Below are positions 21,476 through 34,853 of a stretch of 64,000 nucleotides of DNA, piece by piece. The DNA is taken from the NCBI GenBank assembly GCA_958496175.1, contig OY292277.1:2542001-2606000 (forward strand), given 5' to 3'. A model generated the notes under the pieces. It searched no databases and was not told the DNA's origin. It was given only the letters and a program-made list of their open reading frames with translations. How positions within the stretch are numbered: position 1 is the first letter of the stretch; each line of letters starts with the position of its first letter. This DNA comes from Sisyra terminalis. Taxonomy: Eukaryota > Arthropoda > Insecta > Neuroptera > Sisyridae. Both the position numbers and the translations under genes were made by a program.

Positions 21476-24400
21476 CTACATATACAATTAATGCATTAAT
21501 GCATATATCAATGTTAATAAGTATATAATTCTTCAAATAGCTGGTCTTAACAACTTAACATAAAAGATTTTCTTAATATCGACGAGCGAATAATTCCAAT
21601 TTTCCAATAAGCGATTTGTCAACAACATAAATTCACGCCTGAAAAATAATGAAATGTAAATTTCATCACTTGTTAAATAAATATACTTAATTTTATCAAA
21701 ATTAATTCGATTATATTACTTTAAATCGATGGAATGAATATAAAACAGTGGGTGGGCGACTCAGGTGTTGTTAATCCAATTAAGGCGAAACATTTTCGTT
21801 TTACAATGATCCACTACGGGGGGTCCCACTACAGGTAGTCGAGTATGAAGATTAAAGGTTCATTTTGGAATAAACACTGTAATTTATCTAAATAAATATA
21901 TATGGTGAAGATATTTACTATATTTACAAATATGAGTAAAGAATCTTGCAGGATCCACATGGCGAGTTGGCCCCTAAATAGGAACCTATGTCGAAACTTT
22001 TGTTAAAATATCGGCTTGATATACAAACACATTTTATATACTTTTCGCGACCAAATTCCTCTTTGACCTGGAGATATGGGCAAAAATGTCCCCCCGCATG
22101 GCTATTTTTGAAAGTTATATATCTCAAAAACTAATTAAGTTAGAAAAGTGAAATCAACGTGAGGCTTTAGATTATTTTACAGAGTATATCATATATTTTT
22201 TTGAAATTTTTAGAAAAAAAAAATATGCAAAAAAAATCCAAAAAACAAATGAAAAAATTTTTTTTTACGTTTTCTTTATAAATGACAATCACGAAACAAA
22301 TATATTTTATGCTTCTACATGAGCTCTATAACTCATAAAAATTGCGTGAAAAAATATTTGTTGCAACACCGTGAAAAAAAATAAAATGTGATTTACGCCT
22401 GATAGTTTAATAATAGTATGGCTAAAATAGGTAATATATCATTTGTATTTGAAAAAGCAAATGTAATAATCAAATCACCAAAATAAATATTTAATGAAAC
22501 TTTATGTTTAATAATAAATAAAAATTGTGAACTACAAATTATGAACTATATAATGTAGTAGACCAATTCCGTTTTCCTTGAATATGTACAACTTTCTTCT
22601 AAATTCTTTATATTCGGGTCCATTTTACAGTCAAATTGCAATCTCAATAGCTTTTCTGGTAGCCAAATTTTTGATTCAATCTTATAGTTTGATTTCCTTT
22701 GTTGTGGAAGCCTGTAAAAAAAAAACGTTTATTAATAAAACTGAACAGAATAATTTTAAAAAAAAAATGGATCAATTAATCATCGATAACAAACAAAATT
22801 TACTTGTAAAAGTTAAAAATTGGGCAAAATTTGCTCTAAAGCAAAGGTAAATTATGATTTTTTTAACTCATAATGATGCCACCCTACATACATTAATGTA
22901 CCGCTGGTTGCATACGCAAAACATTTATTAAAATTTCACACCTTGTAACTTTAAAGGGCTGTTTTGTACATAAAAATCGATAAATTTAATCTAATTTATC
23001 GGAGAGCAAAATTTAACATCTTTAAAAACGCAAAAATTGATAATTTTTAAAAATAAAACCTCTGTTGTGTAAAAAATGTCGCTAAAAATAGTTTACCTAA
23101 GCAAAAGATATTTGAAAGAAAAAACTAGTTTTGTTAGCACATTACAATGTAATTCCACTGTTCTAATTTTGGTTTTGGGTCTACTTTAAAACATTTTTTT
23201 TTCTTGAAAAAAAAACCAATAAAATATTTAAAAATAGGCATATCTAACAAATTTTGAATTTGAAATTGCCAGATTTACATTGACCAATCAAACGAGATAA
23301 TTTTCCATGGCAAACTCTGTTTTTCCTAAGCTGTTGCTCCTAAGTTTCAAACCAACAGAAAAAAAACAATAAACGACTGGTTTGGATTAACGATGAATTT
23401 TCAATTTTCCAACGATTTTATTCGAAATCTTGAAAACTCAATATTTTAAAAAACGGCTTGGTAATACCATTAAAGACAACGATATAAGTAACTTCCCTAG
23501 CCTAGACTAACAAATTGATTAATTCTTTTAGGTACATACAAACTTAATTATACAGTTAATAGAAATAATTCAACTTAATTTTAAGAAATTCAAATTAAGT
23601 CATTCTTTCAAACAATTAACCGTTAATTACCCCAAAAAAAAAATAGAAACAATCAAAGCCAAAAGATCAATACTTAATCATTACCAATTGATCCAACAAG
23701 GATGGCAACACGAAAAAAATACATGGAAACAAATTAAGACACTTAACCCCAGCCGAATTCTCGTCATAACAAATACACATAATAATATTATGAGGGGTTG
23801 AAGACTGAAAAGACCAATAAGACTTTTCAGAGTTGTTATTCAATTAACTGGTCCTCTAATTGATTTGAATTATTTCGTTTGTGCTTCCCAGAACCGAAAT
23901 TTACTTAATATTCTCTGACCTGGTCCAACAATATACAAAAATGTTTCGTTTACAAAGAACTAAGAAAAAAAAAGGCCGTTGCTATATTATATGTTTATCT
24001 TATGAATACTTTAAACAAATATTGGAATGTAGACTCAAATATTTGTCCTGCCTGTGTGTTTTTTTCGTATCCTTTTTGACTTTTTTGGTCGAAGAGAAAA
24101 CTTTTCAAGTTTTAAACGATTGAGAAAATTGCGTGGAAAATCGCTTTGTGGGTCATAGAAGTGAATTGATATGCGTTTTTCATGAGACTTATTGTTTGCA
24201 TTTGGCTATTATTAGTTGTGGAGCGTTTAATTAATTAGCTTAATTAATTAATAAATTCCACCATCCGCCAGTGTGGTTCATCAGTCGTATTTATATGTTT
24301 ATAAATAGCAAATGTTGTGCATATGAGTAATACTCTTCATGATTGACGCGTCGTTAATTGATAGACGAAATGTAAAATTTTCTATCAGCCATATCGAATG

Positions 24401-24572
24401 ATATACGATTTGTATTTATTAATATTGAAGAATTGTTTTTTGAAATTGCAATCCTCATAATGGGTAAACCGAATTTTGGTTTTTCGACACAAAATATACG
24501 TAAAGATGACTGAATTTTGTATTAAAGTGATTGCTTTTCAGTTTTAGTAGCTCAAATTATCCAATTTGAGTG
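21476..24572. other. Gene-poor AT-rich intergenic DNA
   Basis: No convincing gene. Short open frames (for example 22578-22850) are A/T-biased runs without recognisable domains. A block at 21940-22200 contains phrases such as CGACCAAATTCCTCTTTGAC and TATATCTCAAAAACTAATTA. These recall the modular filler found in the foldback elements elsewhere in the window and may be an old element fragment. Confidence 0.45.
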
Positions 24573-24826
24573 TATAAATAGTTTTTTTGAATCGATTTTT
24601 GGTAAATAAAAATTGTGCAAAAATGACAGATGGTGTAACTTTGATTGCCTATACAGCAACAAAATTAGCAAAGATTTGGTCAGATTTGATGTTTCGATTA
24701 AAAACTAGAAAAATTAATAGTAACAGTGAAAATTTATTGTTAAATACCATAAAAAACAATAAAACTATATCTATATTTAATTTTTTTTTAAACTTTAACC
24801 TTTATATTAATTCTGTCAGTCATTAA
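24573..24826 (+). CDS. Possible small unrecognised gene (weak)
   Basis: A TATA-like TATAAATA at 24573-24580 lies about 43 bp before an ATG at 24623 in the context CAAAAATGACAG. It opens a 67-codon frame ending at 24826 and beginning MTDGVTLIAYTATKLAKIWS. The first half looks protein-like; the second half is Asn/Lys/Phe-rich and could be chance. I recognise no family. It may be a degenerate first exon, a small novel gene or coincidence. Confidence 0.2.
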
Positions 24827-25220
24827 AAGCCAATTTATTTCTTTACTGTTGTAGTAAGCAAAAATATCGGAAAATCATTATCTTTAAAGTATAAAAGCAA
24901 GGCAATCCAGTTTAACTGGAAAATAATCAATTTTCCTCCAACTTTTAAGTCTGTAAACCAAAATAAAACAATAAACAATAATATTGCGGTCAACAGTTGT
25001 GTGTTTTCATTTAAAAGCTCAACAATAACATTTAGCGTTAAACTATTTTGTTCACCGACAATTAAACAAGAAAACATCATGTAAAGCTCTTCTGTTGCTT
25101 CATTTGTTGCAAAATTTACCAATTATTAGTTAGAAAATGATTTTTTGTTAGTTTTTGCGTAGAAAACCATCGATTTTCATAGAAATGAAAATAATGGGAT
25201 CGTTTATGCTTTGTACCGGC
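24827..25220. other. Intergenic DNA with an unconvincing minus-strand frame
   Basis: A 95-codon minus-strand frame (25122-24835) has hydrophobic runs such as LLTAILLFIVLFWF. No splice context or family similarity supports it, so it is not called as a gene. Confidence 0.35.
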
Positions 25221-27130
25221 GAACAGCGATTGTTTAATGTATTTAAGCTCAAAAGCTCTTCGTTATTTACACTGAAAGTACAACCAAATTAGTTTTTCCA
25301 CAAAAATTACATTTATAAGCGTTGAAACTTTGGAAAGTTTCAAATGAAATCAATTGTTCATTTAAATGCTGTTATTGAAAGCTTTTAAGCTGCCATATTT
25401 CTAAAATCTTTTTTTGATCTTCCAGAAGGAGAAGGTTCAAAAAACCTTTCTCTAATTACCATAAATTTACTAAGCAAACCGTTGGTTTCTTTGATTTTTT
25501 TTTGACAATCAAAAGCTTTGCAACTTGTTAGCTATCAATTAATTGTAAGACATTTAAAAAATGCAGCGATTGTTTTATGCACTTAAACTCAAAAGCTCAT
25601 CGTTATTGAACTGGGAAATTAAACATCCTAAATTTGTTTCCCATAAAAATTATATGTAAGAGCTTTCAACGTTGAAAAGCTTCAAATGACATCAATTGTT
25701 CATCATATAAACGCTGTTATTGTTAGCTTTTAAAAAGCTTTTAACTGTTAAATTTAGAATATCTTTTTTTTTTTTTGATTTTCCGGAAGGAGAAGGTTAA
25801 AAAAATCTTTCTTTAATTCCCATAAATTTGCTTAGCAAATCGTTTGTTTTTTCGATTTTTCTTTCAACAATCAAAAGCTCTGCAATTTGTTAGCTATCAA
25901 TCAATTGTAAAACAATTGAAAAATAAAGCAATTGTTTCATGCACCATTCACTTAAAGTCAAAAGCTCATCGTTATTTATTCGAGAAATTTGATATCCTAA
26001 ACTTGTTTTTCCATAATAATTATATTTAAGAGCTTTCAACATTGAAAAGCTTCAATTAACATCAAATGTTTATCATATGAATGCTTTTATTGCTAGATTT
26101 TTGATTTATTTGATTAGAAAGTTAGTTTTTCGGCTAACAGCCGAAAAACGAAAGCTTTCGACAGTCATTATTCCAAAAAAAAAAAAAAATAACTCCAGAA
26201 GGAAAAGGATAATTATACATTTGCTCCACAAACCGTTTATTTCTTCGATTTTTGTTTCAACAATCAAAAGCTCTACAACTTGTTAACTACCAGTCGTAAA
26301 ACAATTGAAAAGACCAACTGCATACTGCTATAGTATACCAAAATTTTGCATCAGAGAAATAAGCTTTTAATCACAAAAATAAATTTCTCGACAGTCATTT
26401 GTTTCTTCAATCTTTTGATTTTCAACAACCGAAAGCTCGCAACTACTTAAGTAATACATTACACAATTGATATGCACATTATTCAAAGCTTTTTTTATGA
26501 TTTTTTTTTTAATAATCAAGAGTACTTGTTCATTTCAATTGTTTCACATTCAATTGTTAAATCGATGATCTTTTGTTTTAATTATTGTTTTGAAGACCTC
26601 TAGGTCTTAGAAGAGCTACTTTTAGTTCAAGGTGGTCTTCTGCAGTAAATCAAAGATATTTTTCACCTCATATCCCCGAGAACTTAGGCGATTCCAATTT
26701 ATTTATTATAATATTTATATATTTATTTATCCAATGAAAATACTCAGAACTTTGATTTTATTTCTTCCCAAGTTTCAAAGGTAAACTTTAAGCATATCAA
26801 TGAAATTGTTTTTCCAAAGTTTTCGATTCTGCAACAATCAAAAGCTCAAAATTACACTCTTCATCCCAATAAAAACAAATTCTTTTTGATGCTTGGAAAA
26901 TATGGTAAATTCTTTCATTTTTAGAATATTAAAAAGATAAAGAATATTCTGAGATTTGAGCTTTCGACTTGTTCAAAAGTTTAAAACTACTTGCATTTGT
27001 TTAAAAGCTCCATAGTAGAATTCATTGAATCGATAGGTTTAGCCGAAAAGTGTTTTGTTTTTGTGGGAACAATCAAAAGCTCTCCCAATCATTTTGTTGT
27101 GGTTCATCATTCAATTGTTAAACAACCGAA
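25221..27130. repeat. Degenerate ~350-bp tandem repeats upstream of sev
   Basis: Copies beginning CAGCGATTGTTT at about 25224 and 25564 and a related AAGCAATTGTTTCATGC at about 25927 share an ordered set of blocks. These are CTCAAAAGCTC + CGTTATT, then TTTTTCCA(C)AAAAATTA, GAAAAGCTTCAA, ATCAATTGTTCAT, CAGAAGGAGAAGG or CGGAAGGAGAAGG, and CAATCAAAAGCTC. Later copies (around 26262, 26424, 26836 and 27068) retain mainly the CAATCAAAAGCTC block. The array decays toward sev, whose start codon lies 600 bp further on. No coding potential is apparent. Confidence 0.75.
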
Positions 27131-27729
27131 AAACGACAAGCTTAACTCTCTGTGTTCGTTTGTTTTAATTGTAGCATCCATATTAAATGATGGATGGAAT
27201 AGGATTATTGTCATCTCAACATCCCGTTCACGAACGGATGCGACACAAACTCACAATTTATAAATTAAAATATTAAATAGATAGAAAGAGAGAAATAATA
27301 ATAATAATGATAATAATAATAATAAGAAATAATTATTTGCGGGCAGCCCAGAAATTGAGAGCCAGAAAGAGTGGGGCGTTTAATGAATGCCACTGAAAAA
27401 GACAATCCAGTTGTTGATGAACTTGGATTGGATTAACGTTCACCGCTCTCACATATGAGGGCTTCAATTTCCGAGTTAGTGGCCATAAAATACGTTGAAA
27501 AGTTTTCGAAATAACTCTTTTTTTTGGGGAAATTCTAAGGTTTTAGCTTTACAAAATGGCGAGGTTTCGTTGTTTAACAATGGATTTGCTTTTGTTTAAA
27601 AAATGACTGTTGCTTAATGGTTTAGGTGGCTGTGTAGAAATGTGTGTGTGTTGAAAGTAAACAATGGTTTTTTTTTTGAAATAAAATAGAGGCGTCGATT
27701 GTTGACGTTGTTGTTTTTGTTGTTGTAAA
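27131..27729 (+). other. sev upstream region
   Basis: Non-coding sequence before the sev start codon. It includes an imperfect (AAT)n microsatellite at about 27295-27333 and a GTT/TGT-rich stretch just before the ATG. I see no clear TATA box. The 5' UTR and promoter presumably lie here (inference from position). Confidence 0.5.
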
Positions 27730-30700
27730 ATGGTGGCATTAAGACGTATTTTATTTGGTGCATTTTTTGTGTCTTGGCTGTTGGCGTCTGTCGCGACATT
27801 GTTGACTTCTGAACTCAGTTTTCAGGATCAATGTATTCAAGGATGCCCGTTTCAAGTAAGTTTTTCTTTCAATCTCAGCGAAATAAATTTGAAAAAATTT
27901 AAATATCATTATCGCATTATTTTAACAATTCAATCTTCACATGTCAAAAGTCAACGCTCCTAACACGCGTTTACATCTTTCTTCTTTTTTATTTTCAACA
28001 AAAAAAAAACCAAACTTTTCATATTATTTAAGTGCACTGTTACATAATGCAACAAAATGCATGTGGGACTATTTTTTTTCTTTCCCTTTCAAATGGTTCC
28101 CAAAACTTCTACAGATGTGACCAATTTTATAAAATTACATAAAAAAAAAAACTTTTGGTTTTATCAAAGATTGTACTAAATCTTGTTGACATTAAGAATG
28201 ATTAGATTTTTTTGCATTGGAAAGCAAAATTAAAATTAAATTTTTGTTAGATAAACTCATCTGAGGCGGGAATGAAATGGAAAAGAGTCAGTTGGAGGGC
28301 AAGTTTTGAGGTCAATTTTTTTTTTTTGAAATGTTTTTCAAGATATTATCATAAACAAACGCAATTGTTGCTATTATTTCCGACAAAATGTGGAAATAAT
28401 TCAAATAAATTTAAAGCTCCCGCTTTAGCCGAGACACGAACCAGGACAATCAGCGTAGCTGGCGTAGCCAGTGAAGCAAGCGGAAAATTATGACATTTAA
28501 CCAAAAAAGTGAAAATTTAAAACTCAAATTGAAAATATATACTCTTCTGCTTAAGTTTCATATCAAAAAAAGGCATTAATACGGTTTTTAAACTTGGAAA
28601 AATCATAAATTGACACGCGATTTTGGAATAACCGAAAAGTAAAAGTATACTACAAACTTTTACGGCTTGTATGTTAAAACTTAACCAAATTATGATTTAA
28701 AATAAAAATTTAAGGATCAATTTATTTTACAGAAACGTAATTGTCACTTGTTCCTCCGAAAAAAGGTCTAAAACAAATCAAATGAATGAAAGCTCACGCC
28801 GTTTTCACGCTTTAGTCGAGACGCAAACCAAACCGTGAAAATTCGGACGGTCAATTGGCTAACGAAAAATTATAAACGCTTAAATATAAGATAAAAGGAA
28901 AATCTGGTGAAAATTTTTCAAAAAAATTAACAAAGATTATTATCCTTAGTTTGTGTCAAAGAAAATACGTTTAAACGTTAAAAAACGAAAAATACTATAA
29001 AATGAAAATTAACAGTTTAGTCGAGACATTAACCGTAAATGGGATTGACTTACCTTCAAAAAACGGCGGTTTAAATGAAAAATAAACATTCCCCAAATAA
29101 TCAATTTTATTTCGATTAAAATTCAAGAGTTATTCTAAATTTTTGTTGCAAAAAAATCAAGGAAAATCCACTTTTTGTCGACTTACCACAACACAAATTA
29201 TTTAATTGACCCGCATGAATAAAAAAAACGTCTCAAACCGACCATTTTCAATTAAAATTTGCTTAAAATTTCCAATTGGCGCCTTCACACTGTACTCCTC
29301 TATAAGGGCTTGATTGATCTAATCTTGGCCACTGATCTACAAAAATGTTTTTAATTATCACAATTGCAACAGTGAAATTTTCAGCATTCAAATGTCGCGG
29401 TTTGCCACTATTAATTAAACAATTAGCCATTTTTATGGGCCCAATAATAAATTAATTTCATTGCTACAAGACCAAATGGTTTCAACATAAATAAACAGTG
29501 ATCAATATTTAAAAATAGCGCTTAAGAAAATAAATAAATTTGACATTGATATAAAGATCTGGAACGATGAACACATCACACCATACAAACTACTTCTTTG
29601 AATATAAATTTTATGTTTTAAATTCTCCCGCAACAAATCAAACCAATTAAAATGTTCAGCTTTTCATGGCAACCAGTAGTTTTTCCGAATCTAAAGGTTT
29701 GTGTCTAAACTTTTTGAAATTTCCCTCCATCCCACCATAAGAATTTTTTCTTCAACTTGTCTCTTTAGTAATTCAAATTAAATAATTTTATTTGACGTAA
29801 ATTGTAGCCACCTACATCCCAATCTTACGTTCATATCCCATAATTGAGGCATTTCCGGATTTATTAAGCCTTTTCTTCGAAGGCTTCAACTAAAAAAGAA
29901 AAAAAAAATTAGAGGGTTAGAGCATTTGATTGTACCTAATTAGAAAATTAATGATGCCACCCTTTCGTGGGCTTTGTTTTTAGATGATTAGATCCTCCCT
30001 TATTTAGATCCTACACAGGAAATGAAGAAAAATATGATTAATTATCACACTGGATTAGTGTTGGAACGATGAATTATTTAATTATTAATAATAATTCTAA
30101 ATGTCAATGTTGAAGAACTTAATTAAGTCGTACGGAAATTGAGGAAAGGGTGATAATTCTAAGTTGGAGTAATATAAGATTTTACGTCCAGCTAAAACTA
30201 TAGAGAACCTAATTAATTTTATTGGATAACGGCAGTGGGTATAATCCTAGAATTTAATTCTTTATTATCTGTTAATTATAGACTATGAAACTATTAATTT
30301 TGATGGAATAATTTAAAAAAATATCTAAAGTATATTTTTTGCCCTCATAAGCTTTCATTTTCTGTAAGAAATATATGTTCTCCATCCTTTTCAAGTAATT
30401 AATTGATGATTAATTTCCAATAAGAAAGTTTGCAGTTTCAAATAGGAATCGGAGGTGACTTTTTCAAACTATGATCTTGAAGAATCTAAAATTAAAAAAA
30501 AAAAACATTAAGGATTCTACATATTTTTGTACTTAATGTTGAAATGATCTTACAAGTGTTTTACAGGGTCGTTTCAGGATAAATTTACTGGAACTTTTTC
30601 CAACTTTTCTTGACATATACAAAAACCAACCCCTAAAAGAATATTTGAAAGTAAACGATTTAAATTTGTAACAAGTGCAAAAGTTAGACCAGATCTGGTG

Positions 30701-33700
30701 TACTAAGTAGTAAAATATACTTGATATACCGAAAAATCTTTTAAAATATTACCAAAAGCAAAATTTGTTCGGAAAAAAGGTTATAAACACGTGGATTAAT
30801 AATCCCATAAACTTCAAGATTCACTTCCTGCTTTTCTAGATTGAAATAAACTAGTGACTTGAAAGGAATAACATCGAACATTACAATATCTAAGCGACTT
30901 TCTGAAGAAATCATTAAATGTATTCTCTTAAAGGATTTGCAAAAAAGACAAGAATTAAAGTTCATAAATAATTGTTGCAAAATATGATACTCTTTAAACT
31001 TTCATTAAGAATTCAATACTGCATTATACTACATTGATTATTGGAAGCAATAAACACGTGATGAAGCGCCATTTGAATACGTTCATGTACGGGATTAATC
31101 CGCAAGTGGAATAATCTCGTTTCCATCACACTATATGTAGATTAGGGTGGACCAAAAAAATCGATAACAATTTTTTTACAAGTGACACGGAAAAATGGGT
31201 TGCTGGACACCTTAAAAAAAATCTCACCAAGTATGAGCTCCTAATTTTAATAGGAAGATCCTCCGCATCGCAGTTTTGTATTTTTTTCTCAGTCCAATAG
31301 AAAAAAATTCATACCTCATCATTTATCGATTGTACAGAAAAATGTTCTGAAAGAACTTTTTAGGAAATTTAATGCTCTACAAAAAAGGTATCTGATATTT
31401 TTTCCGTAAGCCTCACCATTTGAAAGATATTAAGGTTTTAATTTTCGATTATTTTAAGACAAATTTCATTATTGTTTATGAATTTTATAACTCGACAATA
31501 AATGACTTATACAATGCGCAATACAAATTTTTGTTGGAAATTAACTGCTCTATAAAAATGGTTTCTTATGTTGTGGCAATTAAATTAACCGTTCAAAAGA
31601 TATTCATCATCAAACTTTCATGTGTATGAGTTTTAAAAATTTTTGATGAGATATTCGAAAAATTTCAATTTAATTTATAATTTTTGAGGAAATTTACACG
31701 AATTTTAGTTTTTATCAACCGGGAAACTTCAAAATATTTTTCAAGTTTTTTTTATACTGAAATATATCATAATATATGTATAATGAAAACTTTACTTTTT
31801 TTATTAATAAATATTTAACTTAGCGATAAATAAAGTACAATTTTTTTTTTTAAATGGAGACAAATATACTTAAGCATAAAAATATTTTGAAGTTTCTCAG
31901 TTGATAAAAACTAAAATTCGTGTAAATTTTCTCAAAAATTTTAAATTAAATTGAAATTATTTGAATATCTCATCAAAAACTTTTAAAATCCGTACACATG
32001 AAAGTTTGATGATGAATATCTTTTGAACGGTTAATTTAATCGCCAAAACATATGACACCATTTTTATAGAGCAGTTAATTTCCAACAAAAATTTGTATTG
32101 CGCATTGTATAAAAGTCATTTATTGTCGAGTTATAAAATTCATAAACAAAAATAAAATTTGTCTTGAAATAATCAAAATTAAATCCTTAATATCTTTCAA
32201 ATGGTGAGGCTTATGGAAAAATATAGAATACCTTTTTTGTAGAGCATTAAATTTCCTAAAAAATTCTTTCAGAACATTTTTCTGTACAGTCGATAAATGA
32301 TGAGGTATGAATTTTTTTCTATTGGACTGAGAAAAAAATACAAAACTGCGATGCGGAGGATCTTCCTATTAAAATTCAGAGCTCATACTTGGTGAGAATT
32401 TTTTTACGGTGTCTAGCAACCCATTTTTCCGCGTCACTTGTAAAAAAAAAATAATCGTTTTTTTTGACCCACCCAATGTAGATCATTATTCTCATTTGTG
32501 GATCATTTTTGTAAAAGAAAATCTAAAAATATCAACTAAAATATATCATTTTGCATTAGTGCAATATAATAAATAGATCTTTGCTGTAAAGAATTAGATG
32601 TTATCTCATATAATCGGTTATTGGTTTTTTGAATAAATTGCCTCAAATAAATTCGATAAAAATAAATGTTAACTTCCACTAAATCACTAATTTAAATGAT
32701 TACCTGAGTTAACTAATAGCTAATTAGGAATGTAGTCAGTAATTGCATTCCCTATCTATCTGGAATATATGGTATACGTCCAGATCTAGTGAGGGACAAC
32801 TTGTATATTAATGAATAAGTGGTTCCCAATAAGAATAGTAGTCACTAAGAGGGCAGATAAAATTCTTTCAATGAAATTATAAAACTTTAGGGATTAGAAG
32901 GGAAAAATCAATTCTGACGTCAAAGATTTTAATTGTTTTCATCGCAACTTCAAAGTTTAAATCAGTGTTTCCCAACATTTTCTGGGTGCTGAGCCCCACC
33001 AATACTTTCCAGTATATGTTTACTGTTAAGACAATACTAAGATCTTGTAAGTCTCACATTGAGAAACACTGGTTTAGACCAAAAAAACTACTTTAAATTC
33101 TTTAGAAAAAAAAACGACTAATATTTATGGCCGACGGGATTTGATGAGCCAAAAAAAAAAAGTGAAAAAAAAAAAATAACAACAGTCATATGTGAATAGA
33201 AGATAATAATATCTCAATCAGTTGATCTATTTTAAATGGAAATGTCCTTCATTTCGAATGCAAAGTGCGCCAATCAAACAATGTTCAACATCTATTGAAC
33301 AAAATCAATTTGCTTATTGAACTGGAGAGCTTTTTTTATGACGCCATCGATCATCTCTGTTGCAATTAATCCAAATGAATAGGGCTGCAACTAAATTACC
33401 TTAAAAATTTCTATTTATATTTCTCATGAGAATCAGATTCGAATCTAAACGGAAACGGGTTTTGGTTGGATTTTAAAGGTTTCACAAGTCAAAATCCAAC
33501 AATATATTGTCATTTGGAAAATCGAATTTGATCGCAAGTTGTTTTGAACGAGTTTTGCCTTGATTTGATCGATACGATCGATGGATCATATATCGGTGAT
33601 GAATCGGATGAAATGTGTACACAACATGGATCGGATTACATATTTTCTGACAGATTTGATGGCTAAAAGTTGATTAAAAACTAGCAAAATTAATGGTTAA

Positions 33701-34853
33701 TAAAGCGTATAGTTTATAAAAAATGATTGATATATCTCATAAGTAGTACTAAGAATTGATTTTTTGAAGAAATCAAGAGTAACGTAAAAGTTTTTCTCAA
33801 AAATTTAGCAAAGACATTAATCGAATGTTGATTAATTTAGTTTGGTTTGAAACTTGAATAAAAAAAATCGGAAAAATATAGATTGCCATGAAAATCTCTT
33901 TAATCTGATTGGTGGACAGAAATGTACCAAATTCAAATTGAAAATTTCAATCTCTTTTAAAATAAAAAAAACCAAAATTATTTTTAAGGGAAAATCTTAA
34001 GTTCTTGGTTTTAAACTTACCCTAATTTAAGAAATTGTATTATTAAGGAAATCCACCAAGGTTTACGGACATTATCGTCAGGTAGAGAAGAATTTGTACC
34101 AACGATTAACATCAATTATCTTTATAAATCGAATTATAATTATCCTCGTTTGGATCGCAAAGCCAACACGTAAATATTTCAAAGGGAAAAACATTTGAAA
34201 CGCAGGGGTGAGTTTGACCAATATTAACGCTTTGGTGATTTCAACGCACAGGTGTACAGGAAACTCTTGTATATGTACAATCAAAATTTACGACCGTTTA
34301 ACCCTTAAAAGCCATCACCCATTTGATTTTTACACAAAAAATTTATAAACCAATGGATTTTTCTGAACAAATTTTCTTCTAAACAAAAAAAATAAACGGA
34401 GAATTGAAAGTTTATTTACTTGGGATGATTTCACGGTCAAGTTATGACACAAACCAATCGTTAAGGGTTGAAAAACAAAATAAACCATTGTGGGTTGAAC
34501 ATGAAACATCAAAGACCTTGCGGTCTCTGTTATTTACCAATTTTAAAAAGGACTTATTGACCATTTCTTCTATGTATTGGTCTCAGTTTAATATAACCGA
34601 CAAATCTGTCAAGTCCAAGTTCTTCTCTGTCTTTGGGCTTTTGTAAAGGGTGTGCATTGGATCGTCCGACCGGACTTCCGACCTGAGCGCCCAAAACCTA
34701 ACCGACCAAACCATCCCTTTCCTTTTCCTCTTCCTTGAACCTAAAAAATTAACATGCAATTAATTTTTTTTTTGATTTTTTTGTTTTCAGAATCGCACAG
34801 ATGACACCCTTCATTTTGGGGTGGGATGCGGCAATGACTGCAATATTGAACAG
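27730..34853 (+). CDS. sev: sev exons 1-2: signal peptide and Cys-rich start
   Basis: Exon 1 (42 codons, ending at 27855 before GTAAGT) has a basic start and the hydrophobic core ILFGAFFVSWLLASVATLL, a signal peptide, then a C-x3-C pair. Exon 2 is a 63-nt microexon (34791-34853, between TTGTTTTCAG and GTAAGT) reading NRTDDTLHFGVGCGNDCNIE plus Q. It continues the Cys pattern of exon 3 (CVAGCYLW). Phase-0 junctions on both sides and the repeated Cys spacing support the microexon, which is isolated between introns of 6.9 and 7.8 kb. Confidence 0.85.

Larger units (their letters stand above)
27856..34790 (+). other. sev: sev intron 1 (6.9 kb)
   Basis: Bounded by GTAAGT and TTGTTTTCAG. It holds a 1.3-kb foldback element (31143-32475), a 109-bp MITE (32963-33071) and three loosely spaced copies of a TTTAGYCGAGAC-containing block (about 28421, 28811 and 29012). 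The remainder is AT-rich with no gene that I can support. Confidence 0.8.

Noticed and set aside
22578..22850. 90-codon plus-strand frame with hydrophobic start
   Set aside because: Composition follows the AT-rich background, with no domain, no splice support and no regulatory signals.
24835..25122. Minus-strand hydrophobic frame as a chemoreceptor fragment
   Set aside because: Hydrophobic runs are common by chance in AT-rich DNA and the conserved receptor C-terminal motifs are missing.
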